DNA from: CALJIC01 sp039805565
GTDB taxonomy: Bacteria; Chloroflexota; Chloroflexia; Chloroflexales; Roseiflexaceae
Reading direction: 5' to 3'
NCBI GenBank assembly: GCA_039805565.1
Contig: JBDLTZ010000124.1
Location: 3,369 to 67,368 of the forward strand
Length of the DNA stretch: 64,000 nt
In this document: piece after piece, positions 22,040 through 31,400 of the stretch
Numbering within the stretch: position 1 is the stretch's first letter
Layout of the letters: each line of letters opens with the position of its first letter
The notes under the pieces: generated by a model
Told to the model about the DNA's origin: nothing
Seen by the model: only the letters and a program-made list of their open reading frames with translations
The model's database searches: none
Made by a program: the position numbers and the translations under genes

Positions 22040-22855
22040 TCATACACGCTCCAGTAGCTCCCTGAGTTCGGGCGCAAGCTGGAGCAGCTCCTCGGGCAGC
22101 ACGTCGCCGCGCAGAATCGCCTGGCCGAGGGGCGAGCTCTTGAAGTCCAGCAGCTGCCGTTCGAGCGGGCTGTCGAGCGTCACATCCTCCTGCACCCTGC
22201 CGTCGCGGAAGGTGATCACGCGGCGCGCGGCGCACGCAACCTCGTGGTTATGCGTGACAATCAGCAGGGTGGTCCCCTGCTCGCGGTTCAGCTCGGTGAG
22301 CAGCGCCATGATCTCGGCGGTGGTGGCGGTGTCCAGGTTGCCGGTGGGCTCGTCGGCCAGCACGATCGCCGGCCGATTGGCGAGCGCCCGGGCGATCGCC
22401 ACGCGCTGGCGTTCGCCGCCCGAGAGCTGGTTCGGCAGGTGGTCGGCGCGGCGCGCCAGGCCCACCAGGGCCAGCAGCTCACGGGCGCGGTCGTGCCGCT
22501 GGCGGGCGCTGCGGGTCGTCTCGTACATCGGCACCTCGACGTTCTCGCGCGCCGTGAGGGTCGGGATCAGGTTGTGGGTCTGGAAGATGAACCCGATCGT
22601 GCGGCCGCGGAACTGGTCCAGATCGCGCACCTGGCTCAGCGGGGTGCCGCCGATGATCACCTCGCCCGAGGTCGGCCGGTCCAGTGCGCCGAGCATGTTG
22701 AGCAGGGTGGACTTGCCGGAGCCCGAGGGGCCGACGATCGCGATCAGCTCGCCGGCACGCACCGCGAGGTCCACGCCGTCCAGCGCGCGCACCTGGCCGC
22801 CGTCGCCGTAGATCTTCGTGAGCGCGCGCGTCTCGACCACGATAGGGTGCTCCAT
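22040..22855 (-). CDS. ABC transporter ATPase, MacB/LolD type
   Basis: 271 aa. Walker A GPSGSGKST, Q-loop region FIFQTHNLIPTLTARENVEVP, signature LSGGERQRVAIARAL, Walker B IVLADEPTGNLD. This class drives FtsX-type permeases that extract lipoproteins or export peptides or act mechanically, without classical substrate translocation. The C-terminus is extended by about 40 residues past the nucleotide-binding domain (ending ELRELLERV). The ATG at 22855 is preferred over the open frame to 22942, which runs into a hairpin repeat. It partners with the permease encoded just upstream (22964-25210). Confidence 0.92.
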   Translation of the reverse strand: MEHPIVVETRALTKIYGDGGQVRALDGVDLAVRAGELIAIVGPSGSGKSTLLNMLGALDRPTSGEVIIGGTPLSQVRDLDQFRGRTIGFIFQTHNLIPTLTARENVEVPMYETTRSARQRHDRARELLALVGLARRADHLPNQLSGGERQRVAIARALANRPAIVLADEPTGNLDTATTAEIMALLTELNREQGTTLLIVTHNHEVACAARRVITFRDGRVQEDVTLDSPLERQLLDFKSSPLGQAILRGDVLPEELLQLAPELRELLERV

Positions 22856-22911
22856 GAGCCGTGTCCTCTCACTTCCAGGGCTTCCCGGGTGGAATGTCCG
22901 CTCATTCCTCG

Positions 22912-22952
22912 GCGGGGGTTTGGGGGCCGCAGGCCCCTCCAAACCTCCCCGC
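22912..22952. repeat. Long hairpin repeat between permease and ATPase genes
   Basis: Nested inverted repeat: GCGGGG...CCCCGC outside, GGTTTGG...CCAAACC inside and GGGGCC-GCA-GGCCCC at the tip. The core TTTGGGGGCCGCAGGCCCC recurs at 45528-45547. It sits between two genes of one transporter operon. Confidence 0.7.
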
Positions 22953-22963
22953 TGGGGCTGAGT

Positions 22964-25210
22964 TTACTCGTACCGCAGCGACTCAGCCGGCGGCAGATTC
23001 GCGGCGCGCCAGGCCGGATAGAGCCCGCCCGCCGCCCCGAGGACCAGGGCCAGGGCCAGGGTCTGCGCGAACAGCTCGGGCGAGAAGGCGAACACCAGGA
23101 ACGACCCCGTGCTTGGCTCGAGCGTGAAGAGCCAGCTCAGGCCCACCCCGATCACGATCCCTGCCAGCGCGCTGAGCAAGCTCAGCGCCAGCGACTCGGC
23201 CAGCACCATGCGCAGCACGCGTCGGCGGCGCCAGCCCACCGCGCGCAGCACGCCGATCTCCTGGCGACGCTCGAACACGCTCATGACCATCACGTTGGCC
23301 ATCACGATCCCGCCCACCACCAGCGTCAGCGCCGTGAGCGCGCCGAACATCGCCTCCATCGAGGCGAAGTCCTGCATGCGCTCGGTCAGGTTGGCCGCCT
23401 TGCTCACTATCACGTCCGGGAACTGCTGCTCTAGCTCCAGCGCCAGCGCGTCGGCGCGCCCCTGGTCGCGCAGCGAGACGCCGATGAACGACACCTGGCG
23501 CGGCTTGCGGAACAGGCGCTGCGCCTCCTTCAGCGCGATCACGCCGCCGGCGTCCTCGTAGGACATGCCGGTCTCGTAGATGCCCGCCACTGTGTATCGC
23601 GACCCCGCGATCCGCATCGTGTCGCCGACCTTCTTCTTGAGGCTGGTGGCGGCGAAGCGCCCGAGCAGGATCTCGCGCGGCTGCTGGAGGGTGTGTCCCT
23701 CGCGCACACGGTAGTGGCTGATGTAGCGCTCGTGCGGCTCGAGGCCGTAGACCAGGAAGAAGGGCATGCCGGGCGCGCTGCTGACGCCGAACACCAGCTT
23801 CGACACCGCCGCCACGTCCGGGTGCAGCCGCATCTGGTCCGCTACGCGCTCGTCGATCTGCGAGAGCGACGCGTCCGAGACGTCGCGCTGCTCGACGATC
23901 AGGTCGGCCTGACCGGCGCTCAGCAGGCTGGTGAAGGCCTGCTTGGTGCCCTCGGTCATGGCCAGCAGCGCCACCACGAACCCCACGCCGATGCCGATGC
24001 CGGCCACGGTGACCAGAGTGCGGGCCGGGCGGCGCAGCAGGCTCTGCAGGGCCCCGCCGCCGGGGAGCGAGCCCACAAGCCGCGCCAGGCGCCCGGGCGC
24101 CACCGTGGCCCCGCCCTCGCTCCGCATCGCCTCGACCGGCGCCATCCGCGAGGCCCGCCAGGCTGGGTAGAGCCCACCCACTGCGCCCAGGAGCAGCGCC
24201 ACCACGATCGCCTGTGTGTACATCTCGGGCGAGACCGTCTCCTCGAGCAGCGACTGGACCGCCGGCGAGAGCGCGGCGAGCGCGATCAGCCCCAGCCCCA
24301 GGGCGATACCGATCAGCCCGCCGAGCAAGCTCAGCGCCAGCGACTCGCCCAGGATCATGAGGACGACGCGCCGGCGGCGCCAGCCCACCGCGCGCAACAC
24401 GCCGATCTCGCGGGTGCGCTCCAGCACGCTCATCAGCATGGTGTTCATCATGCCCAGCCCACCCACCAGGATAGCGAAGATGCCCAGGAACCAGCCGAGC
24501 GAGCGGTACATCTTCAGGATATCGTCCTGGCGCGAGGGGTCGCCGGTGCGGGTGGCGGTCAGATCGGGCCAGCGTTTCTCGATCGTCTCCTTCAGCTCGG
24601 CCGAGCGGCCGGCGTCCTTCAGCTTGACGCCGTAGTAGCTCACCTGGCCGCGGCGGTCGAAGGCGCGCTGCGCGTCCTCGAGCGTGATCACCGCGCCGCC
24701 GTCCTCGATGTTGTTGCCGGTCTCGTAAATCCCCACCACCCGGTAGCCCGCGCCGCTCATGCGGAAGGTGTCGCCGACCTGCTTCTTGAGGCTGGCGGCG
24801 GAGAGCTTGCCGAGCAGCACCTGGCGGCGGCCGGCGAGCGGCTGGCCGGCAATGAGCTTGTAGCGCCCGATCGCGAAGCCGCGCGGCTCGTAGCCGGCCA
24901 CGAAGAAGTATGGCGAGTCCTCGAGCGGGATCATGCCAACCACCGCGCCGTCCACCTCGTCCACGCCGGACAGCTGGGCGATCTGCTCGCCTACCTCCTC
25001 GTCCACCGCGCTGAGGATCGTCATCACTGCGTCTTCCTGGGCCACGGTGAGGTCGGCGGCGCTTGACGAGGACATGCGCTCGAAGCCGCCGGCGAGCCCC
25101 TCAGCGAACGCTGAGAGCGCGATGACGGCGGCCACGCCGATCGCCACGCCGAGCGTCGTGAGCAGGGTGCGGCTTTTGCGGCGCCACAGGTTGTTGAAGA
25201 TCATCGCCAT
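22964..25210 (-). CDS. Duplicated FtsX-family ABC permease (two permease modules in one chain)
   Basis: 748 aa consisting of two tandem homologous halves (about 1-375 and 376-748). Each has one N-terminal helix (RTLLTTLGVAIGVAAVIAL; RTLVTVAGIGIGVGFVVAL), an extracytoplasmic domain with the repeated LKKKVGDTMRI-type segment and a GIYETG motif, then three helices ending in GGLYPAWRAS or GGLYPAWRAA plus a closing P-x-E-x-x-R. The parallel motifs show an internal duplication and fusion. Two copies of this four-helix unit are what a MacB-type dimer needs, so one polypeptide could form the whole permease. The -10-like TAGAAT (25222-25217) is only 6 bp from the ATG, suggesting a leaderless mRNA. Confidence 0.88.
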   Translation of the reverse strand: MAMIFNNLWRRKSRTLLTTLGVAIGVAAVIALSAFAEGLAGGFERMSSSSAADLTVAQEDAVMTILSAVDEEVGEQIAQLSGVDEVDGAVVGMIPLEDSPYFFVAGYEPRGFAIGRYKLIAGQPLAGRRQVLLGKLSAASLKKQVGDTFRMSGAGYRVVGIYETGNNIEDGGAVITLEDAQRAFDRRGQVSYYGVKLKDAGRSAELKETIEKRWPDLTATRTGDPSRQDDILKMYRSLGWFLGIFAILVGGLGMMNTMLMSVLERTREIGVLRAVGWRRRRVVLMILGESLALSLLGGLIGIALGLGLIALAALSPAVQSLLEETVSPEMYTQAIVVALLLGAVGGLYPAWRASRMAPVEAMRSEGGATVAPGRLARLVGSLPGGGALQSLLRRPARTLVTVAGIGIGVGFVVALLAMTEGTKQAFTSLLSAGQADLIVEQRDVSDASLSQIDERVADQMRLHPDVAAVSKLVFGVSSAPGMPFFLVYGLEPHERYISHYRVREGHTLQQPREILLGRFAATSLKKKVGDTMRIAGSRYTVAGIYETGMSYEDAGGVIALKEAQRLFRKPRQVSFIGVSLRDQGRADALALELEQQFPDVIVSKAANLTERMQDFASMEAMFGALTALTLVVGGIVMANVMVMSVFERRQEIGVLRAVGWRRRRVLRMVLAESLALSLLSALAGIVIGVGLSWLFTLEPSTGSFLVFAFSPELFAQTLALALVLGAAGGLYPAWRAANLPPAESLRYE

Positions 25211-25436
25211 AGTCGTATTCTACCGCGTGCCGGCCCGCAGCGCATCGGCCTTCGTGAGCATGTTGCGTTTTGAGTTTTGAGTCTCGAGCGGTGCTGCGGG
25301 CATAATTCCGTATCGTGGTGCGCCACAGCGCATGGTACACCCGTACGGTGCGCGGCGCGAGAGGGCCCCACCACCAAGCGTGGCGGTAGCGTAACTGCGA
25401 AGTCGCGGGTGGCTCGACTGGGACGCACATGCCGAT

Positions 25437-25465
25437 TTGCATATTTTTTGGACCTATGCTATACT
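25437..25465 (+). promoter_or_regulatory. Promoter of the tRNA-Gly gene
   Basis: -35 TTGCAT (25437-25442), 17-bp spacer ending in TGC, -10 TATACT (25460-25465); an extended -10 promoter, 52 bp before the tRNA. The approximately 225 bp before it (25211-25436) contain no gene, only a TTTTGAGTTTTGAGTCTCGAG repeat fragment (25263-25285). Confidence 0.65.
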
Positions 25466-25517
25466 CCTTGGCGTCGCGAGGAAGTGAAACGAAATCGCGG
25501 CAAAACAAGTGAAGAGC

Positions 25518-25593
25518 GCGGGAGTGGCTCAGTTGGTAGAGCGACACCTTGCCAAGGTGTAGGTCGCGGGTTCGAATCCCGTCTCCCGCTCCA
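25518..25593 (+). tRNA. tRNA-Gly (anticodon GCC)
   Basis: A 76-nt cloverleaf with encoded CCA. Acceptor arms GCGGGAG (25518-25524) and CTCCCGC (25583-25589) pair fully. The D-loop contains AGTTGGTAGA, the anticodon stem CACCT/AGGTG frames the anticodon GCC (25551-25553), and the T-arm holds GGTTCGAATCCC. Confidence 0.98.
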
Positions 25594-25597
25594 CTCG

Positions 25598-25631
25598 AAA
25601 GACCAGGCTGCAACGCCTGGTCTTTCTTTTG
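25598..25631 (+). terminator. Terminator of the tRNA-Gly transcript
   Basis: Perfect 11-bp stem AAAGACCAGGC (25598-25608) and GCCTGGTCTTT (25615-25625) with loop TGCAAC, followed by CTTTTG. It lies 5 nt after the tRNA CCA end. Confidence 0.9.
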
Positions 25632-25683
25632 CCACCAATACCGGTGCCACTCGTACTCTGGGCCATGGCGCGCCAGTCTGTTA

Positions 25684-25712
25684 TTGACAACCACCCCGCG
25701 CTTGTGTACAGT
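25684..25712 (+). promoter_or_regulatory. Promoter of the small exported protein gene
   Basis: -35 TTGACA (25684-25689), 17-bp spacer, -10 TACAGT (25707-25712), 44 bp before the ATG. Confidence 0.75.
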
Positions 25713-25756
25713 AGGTGCACACAGTTCGCCCAAATCTACCGCTACGGACACAGCCT

Positions 25757-26314
25757 ATGCGCGGGAAGAATGTCGTTATCCCCGCCGCGCTCGTCGTGGC
25801 CTTCATGCTGGCGCTGAGCTGCACCCTGATGGGCATGGCGGCCCTCCCTCGTTCCCTGTCCGCCCAGCGCATCGCGAACATGGATCGCTGGCACGCCCAG
25901 GCCCCGGAGAGCTACCGCGTTGTGGTTGAGGTGAGCTTCACCGGGCGCACCTGCCTCCAGGAGATCGAGGTGCGCGGCGATGCCAAGAGCATCCTGCACG
26001 ACACGTGCGGCTCCTCCTGGATCTCTACGCTGTGGGTGCCGCGCCTCTTCGAGCTCGGGCAGCGCCTTGAGCGGCCCGCCGAGTGCTTCCCCTCCAACCG
26101 CAACTGCGTCTGCCAGCGCGTGCGCATCGGCTCGATCGAGTACGACCCCGAGCTTGGCTTCCCGGGGAGCATCGTCTGGCGCCGCGAGCTGCGCCCCAAC
26201 TGGCATAACCCGGCGTACCTCGCGCGCATGCTCGAGACGCGCGAGCTGCCGAACTGCACCGCCGCCCAGCGCTCACTGCGCCTCACCGTCATCTCGCTCA
26301 CTCCGCTGCCGTAG
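25757..26314 (+). CDS. Small exported/anchored protein, DUF6174-like
   Basis: 185 aa. One N-terminal hydrophobic segment (VVIPAALVVAFMLALSC), a signal anchor or weak lipobox. The soluble part has YRVVVEVSFTGRTCLQEIEV followed by spaced cysteines and a CVCQRVRIGSIEYDPELGFP segment; this Cys-rich, beta-strand pattern with 'V-x-x-DP-x-x-G-FP' resembles DUF6174-type secreted proteins. That family assignment is from memory of the pattern and is tentative. Function unknown. The ATG at 25757 is chosen because the signal segment begins there. Confidence 0.7.
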   Translation: MRGKNVVIPAALVVAFMLALSCTLMGMAALPRSLSAQRIANMDRWHAQAPESYRVVVEVSFTGRTCLQEIEVRGDAKSILHDTCGSSWISTLWVPRLFELGQRLERPAECFPSNRNCVCQRVRIGSIEYDPELGFPGSIVWRRELRPNWHNPAYLARMLETRELPNCTAAQRSLRLTVISLTPLP

Positions 26315-26443
26315 CCACCGAGACCCCCCGCTTGCGCGAAAGGGGCGCTGGTGGTAGCCTTGGCGCGTTCCCGTTTCCCGCCACTCCCTGCCGGCCGATA
26401 TCCCGACCCGCCGGGCGGGCCTGCCGCAGCAGCCACCCCTCTG

Positions 26444-26578
26444 CCACAGAGCGCACAGAGGACACAGAGGGGTGAGCGCAGCCGAAGTGGCCGCGCGCCG
26501 ATCGGAGAGCAGGAACGCCGCCCGCACGTCATCCGACGAGAAGCCGCCGCCTCTGTGCCCCCTGTGTTCTCTGTGGCC
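26444..26578. repeat. CACAGAG-family inverted-repeat element
   Basis: Arms CCACAGAGCGCACAGAGGAC (26447-26466) and, inverted, CCTGTGTTCTCTGTGG (26561-26576) enclose about 80 bp without an ORF of its own. It resembles a non-autonomous palindromic element. It fills most of the 285-bp gap between the DUF6174-like gene and the dehydrogenase gene, ending 22 bp before the latter's start. Confidence 0.65.
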
Positions 26579-26599
26579 TGAAACCCGGAAGTTGCTGCC

Positions 26600-27580
26600 A
26601 TGACCCGACCGAAGGTCTACGTCACCCGCCGCATCCCCCGGCCCGCGCTGGACATCATCGAGGCCGCCTGCGACACGGACTCCTGGGACGTGGAGGACCG
26701 GCCCGTCCCGCGCGACGTGCTGCTGCGCGCCGTCAGCGATGTGGACGGCGTCTTCACCCTGCTCACCGAGCGCGTCGACGCCGAGCTGCTGGAGGCCGCC
26801 CCCCGCCTGCGCGTGGTCGCCAATATGGCCGTCGGCTATGACAACGTGGACGTCCCGGCGCTCACCGCCCGGCGCGTGCTGCTCACCAATACCCCCGGCG
26901 TGCTCACCGACACCACGGCCGACCTGGCCTTCGCACTGATGATGGCGGCCGCGCGGCGCATCGTGGAGGGCCAGAAGCTGATCGAGGCCGGCGGCTGGAC
27001 CAACTGGTCGCCGATGTTCATGACCGGTCAGGAGATCAGCGGCGCAACCCTCGGGATCGTCGGGGCCGGGCGCATCGGCGCGGCGGTGGCGCGGCGTGCC
27101 ACCGGGTTCGGCATGAACATTCTGTACCACAACCGCCGCCGCTCCCCGGAACTCGAGGCTGAGGTGGGCGCCGCCTACCGCCCGCTGGACCAGCTCTTGC
27201 GAGATGCGGACTTCGTAGTGGTGCTGGTGCCGCTCTCCCCCGAGACGCGCGGCATGTTCGGCGTGCGCGAGTTCGCGCTCATGAAAGACACGGCCGTGTT
27301 CGTCAACGCCTCGCGGGGGCCGGTGGTGAAGGAGCTGGAGCTGGTGGAGGCCCTCAAGGCCGGCAGGCCCTGGGCCGCGGGGCTGGATGTGTTCGAGCGT
27401 GAGCCGATCGGCGCAGACCACCCGCTGCTCGCGCTGCCGAACGTGGTGGCCGTGCCGCACGTGGGCAGCGCCACAGTGACCACCCGCGTGCGCATGGCGA
27501 CGCTGGCTGCGCGAAACCTCCTGGCCGCGCTCACTGGCGAGCATCCTCCAAGCCCGGTGAACCCGGAGGTGTTGCAGTGA
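26600..27580 (+). CDS. D-2-hydroxyacid dehydrogenase (glyoxylate/hydroxypyruvate reductase type)
   Basis: 326 aa. NAD(P)-dependent reduction of a 2-oxoacid. Motifs: NMAVGYDNVDV, the Rossmann motif LGIVGAGRIGAAVARRA, and the catalytic trio Arg (VNASRGPVV), Glu (LDVFEREP) and His (VPHVGSATVTTR). GyaR-type glyoxylate reductase is the nearest description; phosphoglycerate dehydrogenase is less likely as there is no ACT or intervening domain. The stop overlaps the GTG start of the next gene by 4 bp. Confidence 0.9.
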   Translation: MTRPKVYVTRRIPRPALDIIEAACDTDSWDVEDRPVPRDVLLRAVSDVDGVFTLLTERVDAELLEAAPRLRVVANMAVGYDNVDVPALTARRVLLTNTPGVLTDTTADLAFALMMAAARRIVEGQKLIEAGGWTNWSPMFMTGQEISGATLGIVGAGRIGAAVARRATGFGMNILYHNRRRSPELEAEVGAAYRPLDQLLRDADFVVVLVPLSPETRGMFGVREFALMKDTAVFVNASRGPVVKELELVEALKAGRPWAAGLDVFEREPIGADHPLLALPNVVAVPHVGSATVTTRVRMATLAARNLLAALTGEHPPSPVNPEVLQ

Positions 27581-28350
27581 TCCACGGAATCGACCACCTG
27601 GTGATCCTGGTGCGCGACCTCGAGCAGGCCGTTGCAGACTACGCGGCGCTCGGCTTCGCAGTGACGCCTGGCGGTGAGCATGCCGACGGCGCCACCCACA
27701 ACGCGCTGGTGCCCTTCGCAGACGGCTCGTACCTCGAGCTGATCGCCTTCCGCCAGGAGGTGCCCGACCACCGCTGGGCGCGCCACCGGGCGCTCGGGGA
27801 GGGGCTGGTGGATTTCGCGCTGCTGCCGGACGCGATCGCCGAGGACATCGCGGCGGCCCGCGGGCGCGGCCTGGAGTACCGCGGGCCCACCCCCGGGGGG
27901 CGGCTGCGGCCCGACGGTCAGCGCGTCGAGTGGTTTATCGGCGAGCCGCCCACGCCGGACATGCCGTTCCTGTGCGCCGACGTGACCCCGCGCGAGCTGC
28001 GCGTACCGGCCGGCGAGGCCCGTGAGCACCCCAACGGCGCGATCGGCATTGCTGAGCTCACCGTAGCCGTGGCCGACGCCCCTGCCAGCGCCGCCCGCTA
28101 CCAGGCGCTGCTCGGGATCGAGCCGGTGGTGCTGGACGCGCACACGGTCACCTTCGGCCTCGGCAGCACGCGCATTACGCTTGCCGCGCCCGCCTCTGAC
28201 GCTCCGGCCGACGCGGCGCTCCGTGATCGCTTGCAGGCCCGGGGCGAGGGGCCGCTGGCCTTCGCCCTGCACGGCGGGCGCGGCACCGCCGGCGCCCTGC
28301 TCAGCCAGCAGCTGTCGCACGGTGTGGATATCGACATCGTGGCCGGGTAG
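27577..28350 (+). CDS. VOC/glyoxalase-like domain protein
   Basis: 257 aa, two vicinal-oxygen-chelate repeats (first starting GIDHLVILVRDLEQAVADYAAL, second IGIAELTVAVADAPASAARY). The order of motifs fits the Glyoxalase_3 (PF13468-like) family of unknown substrate. The first-module His (GIDHLV) is a likely metal ligand. The GTG start overlaps the dehydrogenase stop (GTGA), so the two proteins are translationally coupled and may act on related small metabolites. Confidence 0.82.
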   Translation: MIHGIDHLVILVRDLEQAVADYAALGFAVTPGGEHADGATHNALVPFADGSYLELIAFRQEVPDHRWARHRALGEGLVDFALLPDAIAEDIAAARGRGLEYRGPTPGGRLRPDGQRVEWFIGEPPTPDMPFLCADVTPRELRVPAGEAREHPNGAIGIAELTVAVADAPASAARYQALLGIEPVVLDAHTVTFGLGSTRITLAAPASDAPADAALRDRLQARGEGPLAFALHGGRGTAGALLSQQLSHGVDIDIVAG

Positions 28351-28356
28351 GGGCCG

Positions 28357-28365
28357 TGCTATACT
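28357..28365 (+). promoter_or_regulatory. Extended -10 promoter of the alpha-2-macroglobulin-like gene
   Basis: TGCTATACT: -10 TATACT at 28360-28365 with an extended TG. The 80-nt leader contains a GC-rich near-palindrome (GGCGCCGTGCCGCCGCGGCGCC) and AAAGGAG before the GTG start. Confidence 0.6.
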
Positions 28366-28445
28366 AGCCCCGTTCGCTGACTGCTGCGCCGTAACACACG
28401 CCGCCACGGGCGCCGTGCCGCCGCGGCGCCCGCAAAGGAGCGAGA

Positions 28446-31400
28446 GTGCGCGTCCTGCGCCTGGCCGCTCGCCTGTGGATAGCCCTCCTGCTGCTGTACG
28501 CGCTGCTGACGGCCGCGCTGCTCATCGCGCGGCTCGTGGTGCTGCCGCGCGTCTCTGACCAGCCCCGGCTCGTCGCCGCTGAGCCGCCCGACGGCGTGGC
28601 CGGCGTCTCGCCGCGCGCGTCGGTCTCGCTGCGCTTCAGCAGCCCGATGAACACCCCGAGCGTTGAGCGCTCCCTACGAGTCGAGCCGCCGCTCCCGGCC
28701 CGCCTGCTGTGGGACGTCCCCCGCACCACGTTGACGATCTCGCCAACCGCCGGGCTCGCGCCCGACACGACCTACCGCGTCACAGTGGCGGGCGACGCAC
28801 TCGGCAGGCTGTTCGGCCCGCTCGCAGCGCCCGCGAGCGTGAGCTTCCGCACCGCGCCCGCCCCCGCCGTCGTGGCTGTTTCCCCGGCCGACCGCGCCTC
28901 CGACGTCCGGCTCACGTCACCGGTGAGCTTGCGCTTCAGCCGCCCGATAGTGGACGAAGCGGCGACGCTGCGATCGACCTCCCTGCCGGCGCTCCAGTTC
29001 GATCCGCCGCTGCCCGGCAGTGTCATCTGGCTCGACCAGCGGACCGCGCTGTTCCGGCCGGATGCCCCGATGCGGCCGGGCACGCGCTACACCGCCACGC
29101 TCGACCCGTCGCTGGCCGACCTGGCCGGCGGCACACTTGGGCGTGCCTACACGTGGAGCTTCGCCACTCCCGCCGCGCGCGTGGTTGCTGCATCGCCCCC
29201 ACCTGGCGGGCGCCTGGCCGGGCCGCGCACCCCGCTGACCCTCATGCTCTCCCACCCGCTCGACACCGCGGTGCTCAGCGCAGGCCTTGCCCTTACGCCG
29301 GCGCACCCCGGTGCCCTCGCGAGTGCGCTGCTACCCGGCGGCACGCAGGTGATCACCTTCACCCCCGCCGCTGACTGGCAGTCCGGCACGACCTACCAGG
29401 CTGCGCTCGAGCCGACCTCCGGCGAAGGGCAGCGTCTCCCGCTGGCGGAGCCGTTCCGCTGGTCGTTCAGCGCCCCTCCCCGCCCGGCGCTGGTGGGGCG
29501 CTTCCCCGGCGAGGGACAGACCTTGCCCGCCGGTCGCGAAGTCCGCCTGATCTTCAGCACGCCGATGGACGCCGAGCAGCTGCGCGCAGCGATCCAGTTC
29601 TCGCCGCCGGCCGGCGAGGTCGAGGTGCTGGCCGGTGACACCGAGGTGCGCGTCGCGGCCGACCTGCGCGCGGCCACGCTGTACACCGTAACCCTGCCCG
29701 CGGACCTGACTGACCGCGCTGGGGTGCCCCTCGGCCGCGAGTACCATCTGCGGCTCGTCACCGCGCCCGCGGAGCCGGCTCTGTCGCTGGCCGAGGCGCG
29801 AGGTGGGCTCGTCTACGTTCGGCCGGGCGCCCCCGCCGCGCTGCTGGTCCGGCGCACGAACCTCAGTGGCCTGACACTCGACCTGTATCGGCTCGACGCG
29901 GCCACGCTGGTACGCGCCCTGGCCTTCCGCGAGGCGGACTGGGCCTCGTTCCAGCCGGAGCGGTACGGGCAGGCGGTGGCCCGCTCGTGGACGGTGGAGT
30001 TGGCCGACCCGCTCAACGCGGTGGCCGAGAGTCGGGTGGAGGTGGCGGGCGCTGACGGCGCGCTGCCGGCCGGCTCCTACTACCTGCGCGTTCGTTCCCC
30101 CGAGGGGCTGCGCGCCGATGCGTTGCTGCTGGCCTCGCGCACCCGGCTGGCGCTCCAGTCAGCTCAGGGGGCCGTGCTGGTGCAGGCCACCGATGTGATC
30201 AGCGGGACCGCTCTGGCCAACGTGCCGCTGGCGCTGTACCAGGGTGGAGCGCTGGTGCAGGAGGGGGTATCTGGGCCGGACGGCGTGTGGCGCGCGCAAG
30301 CCCCCGAGAGCACCCAGCCGTATATCGTCTACGCGGCATCCGACCAGCCTGCGGTAGCGAGCGGGGGCGGCGAGCCGGCCCCGGAGACCCACCGCCTGTT
30401 CCTCATGACGAGCCGGCTCGCGTACCTGCCGGGCGGGCGCGTCCCTCTCGCCGGGTTCGTGCGGCATGCGGTGACGCAGACGCTCGGGCTGCCGCCCCCA
30501 GGACTGCGCGTAGCGGTGGCCGCGCGCCGCGCACCGGGCGCCGAGACGATCGGCAGCACGACGCTGGTGGTGCGCGGCGGCGGGCTGTTCAGCGGCGAGA
30601 TGACGCTCGACCAGGCTGCTCCGCCGGGCGACTACCAGCTCACGGCCGCTGTGGACGGGACCACGTACACGCTGCCCCTCACAGTGCTTCCCGCCGTGTC
30701 CCAGCCGCTGGCCGTCTCGGTGCTGCAGGTAGATCCGGGCGGCGCCGCAGTCCAGGTGCTGACGCCGGAGGGGCTGCCGGTGGCCGGGGCTACGGTGAGC
30801 TGGACCTTAAGCGCTGAGCTCGCGCCCCTGGCAGATGTGGAGGGCTTCCGCTTCGGTGACGACGAGGTGGGCGTAGGCTCGCCGGTCGCGATGCGTGCGG
30901 GGGAGGGTGTCACGGCGCGCGACGGGCGCCTCGTGCTGGGCGCGGGAGATCTGCCGGTCGCCTTCAAGGCGCCGCTGCGCTACCACATAACGGCGCGTGT
31001 GGCCGAGCCCGCCGGGCCGAGCACGGTGGTCGAAGAGACTTTTCTCGCCCCCTCCGACCAGGTTTTCGTTGGTCTGCGCCTCCCCAGCCGGATAGCCGCT
31101 GCCGCTCGCCCGGCGCTGTTCGAACTGATCGCGGTGGACGCGGCGGGGCGTGCGCTGCCGGGCGCGCCGCTGCGCCTCGAGGTCTACCGGCGCGCGTGGG
31201 AGGCGGTGCCCGTGGCCGCTGGCGCGGGTCAGCTCCAGCGCCGTGACGAGCTGGCGCGGGCGCTCGAGGTGACTGCCGGGCCTGACGGCAGGGCGCAGAT
31301 CGAGCTGGCCCTCACGGCGGGTGAGTACCGACTGCGGGCCATGACTGAGGAGGAGCAGCCCACCACCGCCGCAGCCTCACTCTGGGTCACGCGGCCGGGG

